Assembly (NCBI GenBank): GCA_019739225.1
Contig: JAHHDT010000006.1
Coordinates: 501,823 to 565,822, forward strand
Length of the DNA stretch: 64,000 nucleotides
Direction of reading: 5' to 3'
Source of the DNA: Aquamicrobium sp.
Lineage (GTDB): Bacteria > Pseudomonadota > Alphaproteobacteria > Rhizobiales > Rhizobiaceae
Under the pieces are notes generated by a model. That model was not told the origin of the DNA. It saw only the letters and a list, made by a program, of their open reading frames with translations, and did no database searches. This document shows, piece after piece, positions 28,386 to 37,133 of this stretch. The stretch's first letter is position 1; the number at the start of each line of letters is the position of its first letter. The translations under genes and the position numbers were made by a program.

Positions 28386-29336
28386 ATGTTCAACTATCTC
28401 GATTTCGAAAAACCGGTTGCCGACCTCGAAGGCAAGATTCTCGAGCTGAAGAAGCTCTCGGAGAGTGGTGAGTCGGTGGATGTCGGAGACGAGATCGCTC
28501 GGCTGGAAAAGCGCTCCCAGGATGCGCTGCGCGAGGCCTACAGGCAGTTGACGCCGTGGCAAAAGGTGCAGGTGGCGCGTCACCCCGACCGTCCGCATTG
28601 CCTAGACTATGTGCGTGGCCTTTTCACCGAATTCACGCCGCTTGCGGGCGACCGGGCCTTTGGCGAGGACAATGCGGTGATCGCGGGTTTCGCGCGGTTC
28701 CAGGGCGAGGCGGTTGCGTTGCTCGGGCTTGAAAAGGGCAACGACACCCAAACCCGCATCAAGCACAATTTCGGCAGCGCGCGCCCCGAGGGCTATCGCA
28801 AGGCGGTGCGCGTCATGGAGATGGCCGACCGCTTCGGTATTCCGGTGGTCAGCCTGGTCGATACCGCCGGCGCCTATCCGGGTATCGGTGCGGAGGAGCG
28901 TGGCCAGGCGGAAGCCATCGCACGTTCGACGTCCGCGTGCCTGTCGCTGCGCTCGCCCAACGTGTCGGTCATCATCGGCGAGGGCGGTTCCGGCGGTGCG
29001 ATCGCGATCGCAGTCGCCAACCACGTCTATATGCTTGAGCATTCCATCTATTCGGTGATTTCGCCGGAAGGTGCAGCCTCCATTCTCTGGCGCGACACGA
29101 CGCGCTCCAAGGATGCCGCCACCAACATGAAGATCACCGCACAGGATCTTCTGGAACTCAAGATCATCGACGGCGTGATCGCCGAGCCGCTCGGCGGTGC
29201 ACATCGCGGTACGGAAGCGATAATCAAGGCCACTGGCGAGCAGATCGCCAAGGGGTTTGAAGACCTTTCCGGTGCGAATATGGACTATCGCGAGCACCGT
29301 CGCGAAAAGTTCCTTGCGATGGGCCGTACGCTCTAG
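28386..29336 (+). CDS. accA: Acetyl-CoA carboxylase carboxyltransferase subunit alpha
   Basis: A 316-residue protein beginning MFNYLDFEKPVADLEGKI. The carboxyltransferase core follows: HPDRPHCLDYVRGLFTEFTPLAGDRAFGED, GYRKAVRVMEMADRFGIPVVSLVDTAGAYPGIGAEERGQ, and SVIIGEGGSGGAIAIAVAN. With AccD it transfers carboxyl from biotin to acetyl-CoA, the committed step of fatty acid synthesis in the cytoplasm. The start at 28386 matches the usual AccA N-terminus; the frame is open for 23 further codons upstream without homology. Confidence 0.96.
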   Translation: MFNYLDFEKPVADLEGKILELKKLSESGESVDVGDEIARLEKRSQDALREAYRQLTPWQKVQVARHPDRPHCLDYVRGLFTEFTPLAGDRAFGEDNAVIAGFARFQGEAVALLGLEKGNDTQTRIKHNFGSARPEGYRKAVRVMEMADRFGIPVVSLVDTAGAYPGIGAEERGQAEAIARSTSACLSLRSPNVSVIIGEGGSGGAIAIAVANHVYMLEHSIYSVISPEGAASILWRDTTRSKDAATNMKITAQDLLELKIIDGVIAEPLGGAHRGTEAIIKATGEQIAKGFEDLSGANMDYREHRREKFLAMGRTL

Positions 29337-29380
29337 CGGGCAATTGCACCACCGTTTTGCCACAAAATCGCCGCGTCTGT

Positions 29381-29395
29381 ACTTTCAATGAAAGT
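29381..29395. repeat. Short palindrome upstream of the L,D-transpeptidase gene
   Basis: ACTTTCAATGAAAGT, a 15-base inverted repeat around one base, in the 208-base gap between accA and the next gene. It shares the centre TCAATGA with a second palindrome 79 bases downstream. Confidence 0.5.
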
Positions 29396-29459
29396 GACGC
29401 TGCATTGCTTTCGCCGGGTGCGAAAAGGTAAATATTGCGGTAAGAACTTTTCAAGGTTA

Positions 29460-29476
29460 ACCGATCAATGATCGGT
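29460..29476. repeat. 17-bp perfect palindrome upstream of the L,D-transpeptidase gene
   Basis: ACCGATCAATGATCGGT is a perfect 8+1+8 inverted repeat ending 68 bases before the transpeptidase gene start. It could be an operator for a dimeric regulator or a small mRNA leader hairpin. Confidence 0.5.
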
Positions 29477-29544
29477 ATCGGGGCACAAGCAGTTTCGGGG
29501 ACGGACGGCCCCGGCATTCAAACCAGAGTACGATCCGCGATCCA

Positions 29545-30741
29545 ATGAAGACCAGTATCGCACGCGCCGGCCTTTTGATGATGGCAGCCCTTTTCATCGC
29601 GGGTTGCACCGAGGCCACATTCGAGGACCTCGCGCCCAAGGCGGAGAAGAGGCTGCCGCCCGCGCTCGTGCAGTCCATGCGCGCCAAGGGCATGTCGACG
29701 ACCTCGCCGATCATGGTGCGCATCTTCAAGGAAGAGGCGGTGCTGGAAGTCTGGAAGCAGAAGGACAACGGCCGCTACGACCTCGCCACCAGCTACGACA
29801 TATGCAAGTGGTCCGGAAAGCTGGGGCCCAAATTCACGGAAGGCGACAGGCAGGCGCCCGAAGGCTTCTATACGGTGCGTCCGCATCAGATGAACCCGCA
29901 GTCGAGTTATCACCTCTCGTTCAACATCGGCTTCCCTAACGCTTACGACCGGGCGCACGGCCGCACCGGCCAGCATCTGATGGTGCATGGCGCATGCTCG
30001 TCGGCGGGCTGCTACTCCATGACCGACGAACAGGTCGAGCAGATTTACGCTTTTGCCCGCGATGCATTCAAAGGCGGCCAGACCGACTTCCAGATCCAGG
30101 CTTTCCCCTTCCGCATGACGGCCGCCAACATGGCGCGTTACCAGGACGACCCGAACTACGAGTTCTGGACCATGCTCAAGGAAGGCTACGACCACTTCGA
30201 GATCACCAAGGTCCCGCCGAAGGTCGACGTCTGCGGCAAGCGTTACGTGTTCAACCAGATCGCGCCGGCGGGAACGACATTCTCGCCGACCGCCGCCTGT
30301 CCGTCGACCACGCAGCCCGAATCGCTCTCGGTCGCCTATCGCAGCTTTCAGTCCAGTTATGACACGGCCTTCTCCGCCGCGCTGGGTTCCGGCAAATCGT
30401 CGACGCCTGCGCCGACGATTGCCGGCGTGAAGGAGGCCGCACTGGTCGCCGACTGGTCGCGTCGCCGCGCGCGTGGCGAGAAGGTGACCCGCCTGCCGCC
30501 GTCGCTGGAGCGGCCGCAGGTCCTGATGGCCGAAGAGCAGAAGGCGCCGCAGAAGCTCGAGGCGACGGTTGCCGCCGTCCCCACGCCGGCTCCGGCCACC
30601 CAGCAGGCAGCCGCCGCCCCGACCCCCGAGGCCGAAGGCAACGCCCAGTCGGAGACCGTGGCTGCCGGAGCGCAGGCCACGCAACCCGAGCGTGAGGGCA
30701 AGAGCCTGCGCCGCCGACTGCTTGGCATGTTTGGCGGCTAA
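29545..30741 (+). CDS. YkuD-type L,D-transpeptidase lipoprotein (YafK-like)
   Basis: A 398-residue protein. The lipoprotein signal ends LFIAGC (Cys21). A YafK-type L,D-transpeptidase domain follows, with VRIFKEEAVLEVWKQKD, APEGFYTVRPHQMNP and the catalytic motif HGACSSAGCYSM (His and nucleophilic Cys). The C-terminal ~130 residues are low-complexity, rich in Ala, Pro and Thr, ending in a basic tail RRRLLGMFGG. Such enzymes remodel peptidoglycan or detach lipoproteins from it in the periplasm. The next gene, TusA-like, starts at the base after its stop codon. Confidence 0.88.
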   Translation: MKTSIARAGLLMMAALFIAGCTEATFEDLAPKAEKRLPPALVQSMRAKGMSTTSPIMVRIFKEEAVLEVWKQKDNGRYDLATSYDICKWSGKLGPKFTEGDRQAPEGFYTVRPHQMNPQSSYHLSFNIGFPNAYDRAHGRTGQHLMVHGACSSAGCYSMTDEQVEQIYAFARDAFKGGQTDFQIQAFPFRMTAANMARYQDDPNYEFWTMLKEGYDHFEITKVPPKVDVCGKRYVFNQIAPAGTTFSPTAACPSTTQPESLSVAYRSFQSSYDTAFSAALGSGKSSTPAPTIAGVKEAALVADWSRRRARGEKVTRLPPSLERPQVLMAEEQKAPQKLEATVAAVPTPAPATQQAAAAPTPEAEGNAQSETVAAGAQATQPEREGKSLRRRLLGMFGG

Positions 30742-30981
30742 TTGCTTCGCGACGCAGCCGAAACGTATGATCTCAGGGGTTTGAACTGCCCGCTGCCGGT
30801 GCTGCGCGCGAAAAAGCGGCTGGCCGGCATGCCTGTCGGTGCGCAGCTGTGGGTCGAGACGACCGACCCGCTCGCCGTCATCGACATTCCAGCGTTCTGC
30901 GCCGATAGCGGCCACAGGCTTGTCTCCGCCGAGGACGCGTCCGGCGGTGGCAACCGCTTCCTGATCGAACGGGGCGGTTGA
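30742..30981 (+). CDS. TusA/SirA-like sulfurtransferase family protein
   Basis: A 79-residue protein of the TusA family. The signature is YDLRGLNCPLPVLRAKKRL with the conserved CPxP motif (Cys is the sulfur carrier), followed by VETTDPLAVIDIPAFCADSGH. TusA-type proteins relay sulfur for tRNA thiolation or for oxidation and molybdenum cofactor pathways in the cytoplasm. It begins with TTG immediately after the transpeptidase stop, so translation is probably coupled. No other sulfur-relay gene is nearby, so the pathway is not known. Confidence 0.85.
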   Translation: MLRDAAETYDLRGLNCPLPVLRAKKRLAGMPVGAQLWVETTDPLAVIDIPAFCADSGHRLVSAEDASGGGNRFLIERGG

Positions 30982-30988
30982 GCGCTGC

Positions 30989-32086
30989 TCAGCCTTTGTA
31001 GCCGGCAATGGCGAGCGGGTTTTCAGCGAGCGCGGCGCGGTCCGGCGTGTCGATGGCCGGTTCGTTCGTGAAGGCGGTAAAAAGCCGCCTCACATAATCC
31101 TCCGGCAGGTCGAAGGCGATGATGACGATCCTGGTGCCACGCGGGCCCTCCGGCCAGCCGGGCAGGCGCGCGGGCGGATGAAGCAGCGTCTGAACGCCGT
31201 GAATGACCAGCGGGCGGTCCGGGTCTTCCGCAAGCTCGATCACGCCCTTCATGCGCAGCAACTTGCTGCCCTGGGTCGAACGCAGCAGGTCGAGGAACAT
31301 TTCGATCGCAGAGAACGAAACCGGCCTGTCGTGAACGAGTGACACCGTGGTTACACGATCGTCGTGATGATGGTGATGGCCGTGATCATGATGCTCATGG
31401 TCGTGATCATGATGGTCGTGCTGCCGCTCCTCACCTAGCCAGCGGCGGACATCGGCGATCTTGGAATTCGGATCGTAGAGCCCGCAATCCAGCAGGTCCG
31501 ACGCTCTCGTTGAGAAGACGCTGCCATCAAGGATCGGTGCATTGGGGTTGAGCGCGCGCAACCGCGCGCGCAGCGTCCCGCTCTCGTCGGCGAGATCGGA
31601 CTTCGTCAGCACGATCCGATCGGCCACTGCTACCTGCCGCACGGCCTGCTCGTGGGTGTCGAGCGTTGACCCCGCGTTGACGGCGTCAACCACGCAGACC
31701 ACGCCGTCCAGCCGCAGCGCCTGGGCCAGCACCGGGTGCCCCATTACCGATTGCAGGACGGGCACGGGATCGGCGAGCCCGGTCGTTTCGATGACGATGC
31801 GTTTCAGCGGGGCGATGCGGCCGGTCTGCACCCGGTCGATCAGATCAGCCAGCGTGTCGACGAGTTCGCCGCGGACCGTGCAGCACAGGCAACCGTCAGA
31901 TAGTTCGATCACGCCGTCCGACGCCTGCTCGACCAGCATGTGGTCGATGGAGACCTCGCCGAATTCGTTGACGATGACAGCGGTGTTCTGAAGCGCCGGG
32001 TCTTTCAGCAGCCTGTTGAGCAGCGTGGTCTTGCCCGCCCCGAGGAAGCCGGTGAGGATCGAGACCGCGATCGGTTCGTGGATCAC
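30989..32086 (-). CDS. CobW/COG0523-family GTPase with histidine-rich metal-binding stretch
   Basis: A 365-residue G3E GTPase. Walker A is TGFLGAGKTTLLNRLL, the CxCC metal site is DGCLCCTVRGEL, and IVIETTGLADPVPVLQ and the NKxD variant LTKSDLAD are present. A His/Asp-rich run with more than a dozen histidines (about residues 235-265) precedes the CobW C-terminal domain. This family inserts or delivers zinc, cobalt or other metals into target proteins. I chose GTG 32086, 4 bases after the stop of the carboxypeptidase gene; ATG 32122 is an alternative. The His-rich loop is probably the metal reservoir. The client protein is unknown. Confidence 0.88.
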   Translation of the reverse strand: MIHEPIAVSILTGFLGAGKTTLLNRLLKDPALQNTAVIVNEFGEVSIDHMLVEQASDGVIELSDGCLCCTVRGELVDTLADLIDRVQTGRIAPLKRIVIETTGLADPVPVLQSVMGHPVLAQALRLDGVVCVVDAVNAGSTLDTHEQAVRQVAVADRIVLTKSDLADESGTLRARLRALNPNAPILDGSVFSTRASDLLDCGLYDPNSKIADVRRWLGEERQHDHHDHDHEHHDHGHHHHHDDRVTTVSLVHDRPVSFSAIEMFLDLLRSTQGSKLLRMKGVIELAEDPDRPLVIHGVQTLLHPPARLPGWPEGPRGTRIVIIAFDLPEDYVRRLFTAFTNEPAIDTPDRAALAENPLAIAGYKG

Positions 32087-32090
32087 CTGT

Positions 32091-33185
32091 TCAGCCGCCT
32101 TCCGCCATCGCCGCTGGCGCATAATCCGGGCGCGGGGTAGGGATCGGCACGTCGGCATAGCGCGGTGCCTTCGATTCCGGGCCTGTCGCACCGCCAAGCG
32201 CCACGGCGACCGCTACGCGCTCGCGCGTCGGCTCCTTGATATAGGGAGAGGTGTACACGGGGTGCCCTTCGGGACCGCGCGCTTCGGTGACCGCCTTCCA
32301 GTGCGCCTCGGTGCAGATCACCGGACGCAGGTTCACAGCGCTCGGTGCCTCCTTGCCTGAAGGGCGTAGCTGGCCGAGATAGGGCGCGGTATCCCCCGGG
32401 GTCGCAAAGCCGCGCTCCAGCAGATTGGCGGCCTTGTCCGCGCGCGCCTCCACTGTTGGCTCGCCGATCACGACGGCCATCAGGCTGCGTCCGCCTCGGG
32501 TGGCGGTGGCGATCAGGTTGAAGCCCGAGGGGCAGGTGTAGCCCGTCTTCATGCCGTTGGCGCCGTCGAAGCGCATGATCAGGTCGTTGTGGTTCTCGAG
32601 CAGTTTGCCACCGGCTTGCAGGGCTTCCATGCTGAAATAATGCGCGTGCTGGGGAAACTCGTTGCGCAGGGCCATCGCCAGCACTGCAAGGTCGCGTGCG
32701 TTGGTCGTCTGCTCGTCGGCATGAAGCCCGTGGGGATTGACGAAACGTGTGCCGGACATGCCGAGGCGCTGCGCTTCGGCGTTCATGCGTGCCGCGAACG
32801 CGCTGCGCGAGCCAGCCACGCTTTCGGCGAGCGCCGTTGCGATGTCGTTGGCCGACTTGACCATCAATATCTTGATCGCATTGTCCACGGTCAACACGGA
32901 GCCGGGCTTGTAGCCCATCTTGCTGGGCGGCTCCTTTGCGGCGCGCTCGGAGATGCGCACCGGCGAATCGAACGCGATCTCCCCAGCCTTCACGGCACGA
33001 AACGTCACCAGCACCGTCATTAACTTGGTCAGCGAAGCCGGATACCAGGGCGCAAACGCATCCTCCTGCTCCAGCACCTTGCCGGTGTTGAGGTCCACAA
33101 GAACCGCCGGGCCGGCCTGTGCCGCGCCTGCCGCGAACACGGTCGCCAATGCCAGCCCTATCGTCGGGAAAAAACGCCGCCGCAT
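32091..33185 (-). CDS. D-alanyl-D-alanine carboxypeptidase (DacA/DacF, penicillin-binding protein 5/6 type)
   Basis: A 364-residue peptidase S11 protein with a signal peptide ending GAAQAG. The active-site motifs are in order: SxxK in PASLTKLMT, SxN in VKSANDIATALAE, and KTG in GMKTGYTCPSGF. It trims the terminal D-Ala from peptidoglycan pentapeptides in the periplasm. ATG 33185 is preferred to the TTG two codons earlier. The downstream CobW-type gene starts 4 bases after its stop. The C-terminus (about residues 285-364) is low in homology and proline-rich, without a clear membrane anchor. Confidence 0.9.
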   Translation of the reverse strand: MRRRFFPTIGLALATVFAAGAAQAGPAVLVDLNTGKVLEQEDAFAPWYPASLTKLMTVLVTFRAVKAGEIAFDSPVRISERAAKEPPSKMGYKPGSVLTVDNAIKILMVKSANDIATALAESVAGSRSAFAARMNAEAQRLGMSGTRFVNPHGLHADEQTTNARDLAVLAMALRNEFPQHAHYFSMEALQAGGKLLENHNDLIMRFDGANGMKTGYTCPSGFNLIATATRGGRSLMAVVIGEPTVEARADKAANLLERGFATPGDTAPYLGQLRPSGKEAPSAVNLRPVICTEAHWKAVTEARGPEGHPVYTSPYIKEPTRERVAVAVALGGATGPESKAPRYADVPIPTPRPDYAPAAMAEGG

Positions 33186-33394
33186 GATCAATCCAAAATC
33201 GCCTCTTGCCGAATTCGCCCGCTGGTCATTAAGGTTCCGCCGAGGTGGCGAGCGCCACCCATCATTTGCCGAAACAACAGGACCCGGACGTTCACCCCCT
33301 GCTATTTAGCCTATGTGACGCCAAGATGGCAAAGCCGTCGTGGTTTGATACCGGTTGGGGAACGAATACGGGGCAAGCATGAGGGGCTGAGCGG

Positions 33395-34561
33395 ATGCCA
33401 ATTCTCAATCGCGTCGCGGAGCTGCACGACGAAGTCACCGGATGGCGCCGCCACCTGCACACCATCCCGGAACTTCTCTACGACGTGCATCAGACGGCGG
33501 GCTTTGTCGAAGGCAAGCTGCGCGAATTCGGCTGTGACGAGGTCGTGCCCGGCCTGGGGCGGACCGGCGTTGTCGGCATCATCAAGGGCAATCTCGGCGA
33601 CGGGCCGACGATTGGCCTGCGCGCCGACATGGACGCGCTGCCGCTGAACGAGATTACCGGCAAGCCCTATGCCTCGCAGACGGCCGGCAAGATGCACGCC
33701 TGCGGCCATGACGGCCACACCGCCATGCTGCTGGGCGCGGCGAAATATCTCGCTGAGACCCGCAACTTCGCAGGCTCGGTCGCGGTGATCTTCCAACCCG
33801 CCGAAGAGGGCGGCGCCGGCGGCAGGGCCATGGTACAGGACGGGATGATGGAGCGCTTCGGCATCTCGCGCGTCTTCGGGATGCACAACATGCCGGGCCT
33901 TCCGGTTGGCCAGTTCGCGATCCGTCCGGGTCCGATCATGGCCGCGACGGCAGAGTTCACCATCACGGTCAAGGGGCGCGGCGGGCATGCAGCCATGCCG
34001 CATGGCACGGTCGATCCCATCGTGATCGCCAGCCAGATCGTGCAGGGCCTGCAGACCATCGCGGCGCGCTCGGTCGATCCGATCGATTCGATCGTTGTGT
34101 CCGTGACCAAGTTCCACGCGGGCGATGCTTACAACGTCATTCCTCAGGAGGCGCAGCTCGCCGGTACGATCCGTACGCTGCGCACGGAGGTGGGCGAGGC
34201 TTCCCGTGAGCGCATGCGCGCCATCTGCCAGGGTATCGCCGCCGCGCACGGCGCTACCGTCGATGTCGACATCGACGTGAACTACCCCGTCACTTTCAAC
34301 AATGCCGAGGAAACCGAGTTTGCCTCGGGCATCGCCATTGAAGTGGCCGGCGCGCCGCAGGTGAATACCGACATCAACCCGGTGATGGGCGGCGAGGATT
34401 TCTCCTACATGCTGGAGGCCCGTCCCGGGGCCTTCATCTTTGCGGGCAATGGCGACACCGCCAACCTCCACAACCCCGCCTACGACTTCAACGACGAGCT
34501 GATCCCGCACGGAATCTCGTATTGGGTGCGGCTGACGGAAACCGCGCTCGGACGGGCCTGA
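33395..34561 (+). CDS. M20 family amidohydrolase (hippurate hydrolase/N-acyl-amino acid hydrolase type)
   Basis: A 388-residue zinc amidohydrolase of the M20D group. Metal-site motifs are GLRADMDALPL, MHACGHDGHTAMLLGAA and VIFQPAEEGGAGGRAM, with GGEDFSYMLE near the C-terminus. The dimerisation domain lies between, from about residue 185. These cytoplasmic enzymes cleave N-acyl amino acids, hippurate or indole-acetyl-amino acids. Substrate cannot be told from sequence. A stem-loop (ACGGGCCT and complement, bases 34552-34570) overlaps the stop codon. The gene is divergent from the carboxypeptidase gene across about 210 bases. Confidence 0.9.
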   Translation: MPILNRVAELHDEVTGWRRHLHTIPELLYDVHQTAGFVEGKLREFGCDEVVPGLGRTGVVGIIKGNLGDGPTIGLRADMDALPLNEITGKPYASQTAGKMHACGHDGHTAMLLGAAKYLAETRNFAGSVAVIFQPAEEGGAGGRAMVQDGMMERFGISRVFGMHNMPGLPVGQFAIRPGPIMAATAEFTITVKGRGGHAAMPHGTVDPIVIASQIVQGLQTIAARSVDPIDSIVVSVTKFHAGDAYNVIPQEAQLAGTIRTLRTEVGEASRERMRAICQGIAAAHGATVDVDIDVNYPVTFNNAEETEFASGIAIEVAGAPQVNTDINPVMGGEDFSYMLEARPGAFIFAGNGDTANLHNPAYDFNDELIPHGISYWVRLTETALGRA

Positions 34562-34625
34562 CAGGCCCGTTCGTCAGCCCAAAACGGTTGGCGAAAGGCC
34601 GCGAAACGTCTATACCGCGCTCAGC

Positions 34626-34702
34626 GGTCCCGTAGCTCAGCAGGATAGAGCATCAGATTCCTAATCTGAGGGTCACAGGTTCGAATCCTGTCGGGATCAC
34701 CA
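34626..34702 (+). tRNA. tRNA-Arg (anticodon CCT)
   Basis: A complete cloverleaf of 77 bases. The acceptor GGTCCCG pairs with CGGGATC; the D-stem is GCTC/GAGC; the anticodon stem is TCAGA/TCTGA with loop TTCCTAA (anticodon CCT at 34660-34662). The T-arm is ACAGG-TTCGAAT-CCTGT, and the discriminator A plus CCA are encoded. It reads AGG arginine codons. Confidence 0.97.
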
Positions 34703-34878
34703 CATTCCGTCGATTGCGCTCGATAGCCGCCTATTTCCGCCGCGTGAAAGGCTGGGGTGGTCAGTGGAAACGGCAGGTTAGTAGTGACAATGCCAGGAAA
34801 GCCGCTGGCTGCAAGTCGGCCGGCCGTCCCGAAAACGAACGAGTTGCGCGGATCGGTGCCGATGCCTGCCCAACTCCT

Positions 34879-35772
34879 TCACAAGATTCTGCGTGCTCGA
34901 AGTGTCTCCTTGAACAATTCGAAGGCCGTCGTGCCCCGCCGGTCGGGGTAGTATAGATGGTAGCCGGCGAACGGCTCACACCACGGCTCGAGCAGGCGTG
35001 TGAGGCGGCCATCGGCAATCGGTGCCGCTACCAGATCCTCCAGGATGTAGAGGATGCCGAAACCCTCGATGGCGGCGGCCACCAGCAGGTCGCCGTCGTT
35101 GAACACCGGCCCACGGCCTGGCGTTACCGTCACCGCACGACCGTCACGTTCGAACGACCACGGAGACAGGTCGCCGTGCGCGTCGCCATAGGCGATACAG
35201 CGATGTGCCGGGAGGTCGGTGGGCTCTGTCGGCGCCGGATGGTCGCTCAGATAGCCGGGTGCGGCCACCACCGCGACACGAAGCGGAGGCCCGACCGGGA
35301 GCGCGATCATGTCCTTCTCCAATCGCTCGCCGAGCCGGATGCCCGCATCGAAGCGGCCCGCCACGACGTCCGTCATCCCATCTTCTACGCACACCTCCAC
35401 CTCAATGCCGGGGTGGCGGCGCATGAAGGATGGCAGAACCGGCCACAGCACCGTGTCCGCAGCGTGTTTGCCTGATGTGATCCGGACGGTGCCGATCGCC
35501 GCCCCGCGTGCTTGGGACAGCGCCTCGATCTCGTCGTCCAGTCCGGCGAGCGCCGGCGACAGGGTCGCGAGCAGGCGCTCGCCGGCCTCGGTCGGGGCGA
35601 CACTGCGCGTCGTGCGGGAGAGCAGGCGAAAGCCGAGTTGTCCCTCCAGCCGCTTCATGGTCTGGCTCAACGCCGACTGCGTGACTCCGAGCCGGCGCGC
35701 GGCGCGCGTGAAGCTGCGATCGGAGGCGATTGCCGCGAAGATGGCGAGGTCGCCGAGCTGATCCGGGCGCAT
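34879..35772 (-). CDS. LysR-family transcriptional regulator
   Basis: A 297-residue LysR regulator. The N-terminal HTH has IFAAIASDRSFTRAARRLGVTQSALSQTMKRLEGQLG (residues ~10-47) and is followed by LLSRTTRSVAPTEAGERLL. The substrate-binding domain follows from about residue 90, with GTVRITSGKHAADTVLWPVLPSF. It belongs to the large DsdC/AaeR-like subgroup that often controls an adjacent oxidoreductase. It is divergently transcribed from the SDR gene, with 101 AT-richer bases between, which suggests that it regulates that gene. The inducer is unknown. Confidence 0.92.
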   Translation of the reverse strand: MRPDQLGDLAIFAAIASDRSFTRAARRLGVTQSALSQTMKRLEGQLGFRLLSRTTRSVAPTEAGERLLATLSPALAGLDDEIEALSQARGAAIGTVRITSGKHAADTVLWPVLPSFMRRHPGIEVEVCVEDGMTDVVAGRFDAGIRLGERLEKDMIALPVGPPLRVAVVAAPGYLSDHPAPTEPTDLPAHRCIAYGDAHGDLSPWSFERDGRAVTVTPGRGPVFNDGDLLVAAAIEGFGILYILEDLVAAPIADGRLTRLLEPWCEPFAGYHLYYPDRRGTTAFELFKETLRARRIL

Positions 35773-35873
35773 TGATAATCCCTGCTACTGGGGCCTATTA
35801 TTTATTAGCCCATTATTTCGATTGGTTAGCAAATCTACCTAGTCTGCGATAGCAAAGAAGCGAGGAGCAGATA

Positions 35874-36701
35874 ATGGGCAGTATTTGGCTGATAACGGGC
35901 ACAAGCCGGGGGCTAGGGCGCGAGATCGCGCGCGCGGCGCTTGATGCGGGCGAGACGGTGGTGGCAACGGCACGGTCGGTTGACGCGGTGCGCGATGCCT
36001 TCGCGGACGTACACGATGGTCTGCACGCCCTCGCGCTTGATATAACGGACACTGAAGCCGCCAACGCGGTTGCCGTCGAGACCATCGAGCGGTTCGGTGC
36101 GATCGATGTGCTTGTCAACAATGCCGGCTATGCCGAGCTGGGCTTCTTCGAGACCTTCACCGACGCCGAGGTGCGGCGTCAATTCGAGGTCAATTTGTTC
36201 GGCACGATGAACGTCGCGCGCGCCGTCGTCCCCCACATGCGTGAGCGTCGCTCAGGGCTCGTCGTCACTATCTCGTCGGTAAGCGGGTTGGTCTCCAATG
36301 CTGGGGGAGCGGTCTACGCGGCGTCGAAGTTCGCGGTCGAGGGATGGATGGAGGGCTTTGCGGAGGAGCTGGCACCGTTCGGCATTGGCTCGCTTCTGGT
36401 CGAGCCGGGAATGCTCCGCACAGATTTCATGGACGGCAAGTCGGCGAGCTTCGGCGGCATCGACATTCCGGACTATGCCGAAGCGGTCGCGCAGTATCGC
36501 GCTTTCGTGGACGGGGCCAATGGCAACCAGCCGGGCGATCCGAAGTTGCTGGCCGCCAGGATCGTGGCGCTTGCTTCGCAGGGCGAGACGCCCTTGCGGC
36601 TCGTGTTCGGCGACGACGCCCGACAGTGGGCCGGAACGAAGGTGGGCCAATTGCGGCAACAGATCGCCCGATCGGCTGATCGCGCTGATACGACAGACTA
36701 G
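35874..36701 (+). CDS. SDR family NAD(P)-dependent oxidoreductase
   Basis: A 275-residue classical short-chain dehydrogenase. The cofactor motif is LITGTSRGLGREIA (TGxxxGxG), followed by VLVNNAGYAELG, the catalytic Ser in VTISSVSGLVSN and the YxxxK pair in VYAASKFAVEGWMEG. The cofactor is probably NADP, judged by ATARS after the second strand. Substrate is unknown. The ATG follows GCGAGGAGCAGATA. The gene is divergent from the LysR regulator, which probably controls it. Confidence 0.92.
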   Translation: MGSIWLITGTSRGLGREIARAALDAGETVVATARSVDAVRDAFADVHDGLHALALDITDTEAANAVAVETIERFGAIDVLVNNAGYAELGFFETFTDAEVRRQFEVNLFGTMNVARAVVPHMRERRSGLVVTISSVSGLVSNAGGAVYAASKFAVEGWMEGFAEELAPFGIGSLLVEPGMLRTDFMDGKSASFGGIDIPDYAEAVAQYRAFVDGANGNQPGDPKLLAARIVALASQGETPLRLVFGDDARQWAGTKVGQLRQQIARSADRADTTD

Positions 36702-37133
36702 GCCCGGCAAGTGAGGTGATCTCCGGCCCAGCCCGTCCGAACGACCGCATTGGGGGTCGCTCGCAGTCTTCTGGTTGGCCGCCCCTCACCATTCATTTAT
36801 GGGGCTATGGCGAAGATGTAGTTCTCATCATCGCCTGTGGCGGCTCGCCAGCTTTCTCTTTCCGAAGAAAAAGCTTGCCGTGGCGCTTCAAGTGATTGGT
36901 GGCCAGGGCACACGGCTGGCATCCATCCCGAAAACCTATGCGCGCGTGCAAAAGTGTATGCCCGAGGGATCGCCGATACGCTCGTTCGCCATCGCTGGTT
37001 AATAGCCTTCCTGCGGCGGGGGTCCGTCGTGAGGCGGGCTGAACGCCTGTTCCAACGCAAGACAGCCCAAATCGGATGACGCTGCACAGCGGAATTGACG
37101 CTGCGCGCGGTTTCTTTGGTACAGGAGGCATTC
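36702..37133. other. Long intergenic region without a recognised gene
   Basis: About 430 bases between the SDR gene and the serine protease gene. Short frames exist on both strands (for example 36775-37002 and 36805-37131), but none has a ribosome-binding site plus a recognisable protein. A ribosome-binding site for the protease (AGGAGG, 37123-37128) lies at its end. I see no clear RNA fold. Confidence 0.4.

Noticed and set aside
29518-31008. 496-codon frame on the minus strand across the transpeptidase and TusA-like genes
   Set aside because: Spans two real genes on the other strand and shows no protein-like motif.
36775-37002. 75-codon plus frame and an overlapping minus frame in the gap before the protease
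   Set aside because: No Shine-Dalgarno sequence and no family. The minus frame ends in a tmRNA-tag-like peptide (DDENYIFAIAP), but no tRNA-like fold or CCA end could be found to support a tmRNA.
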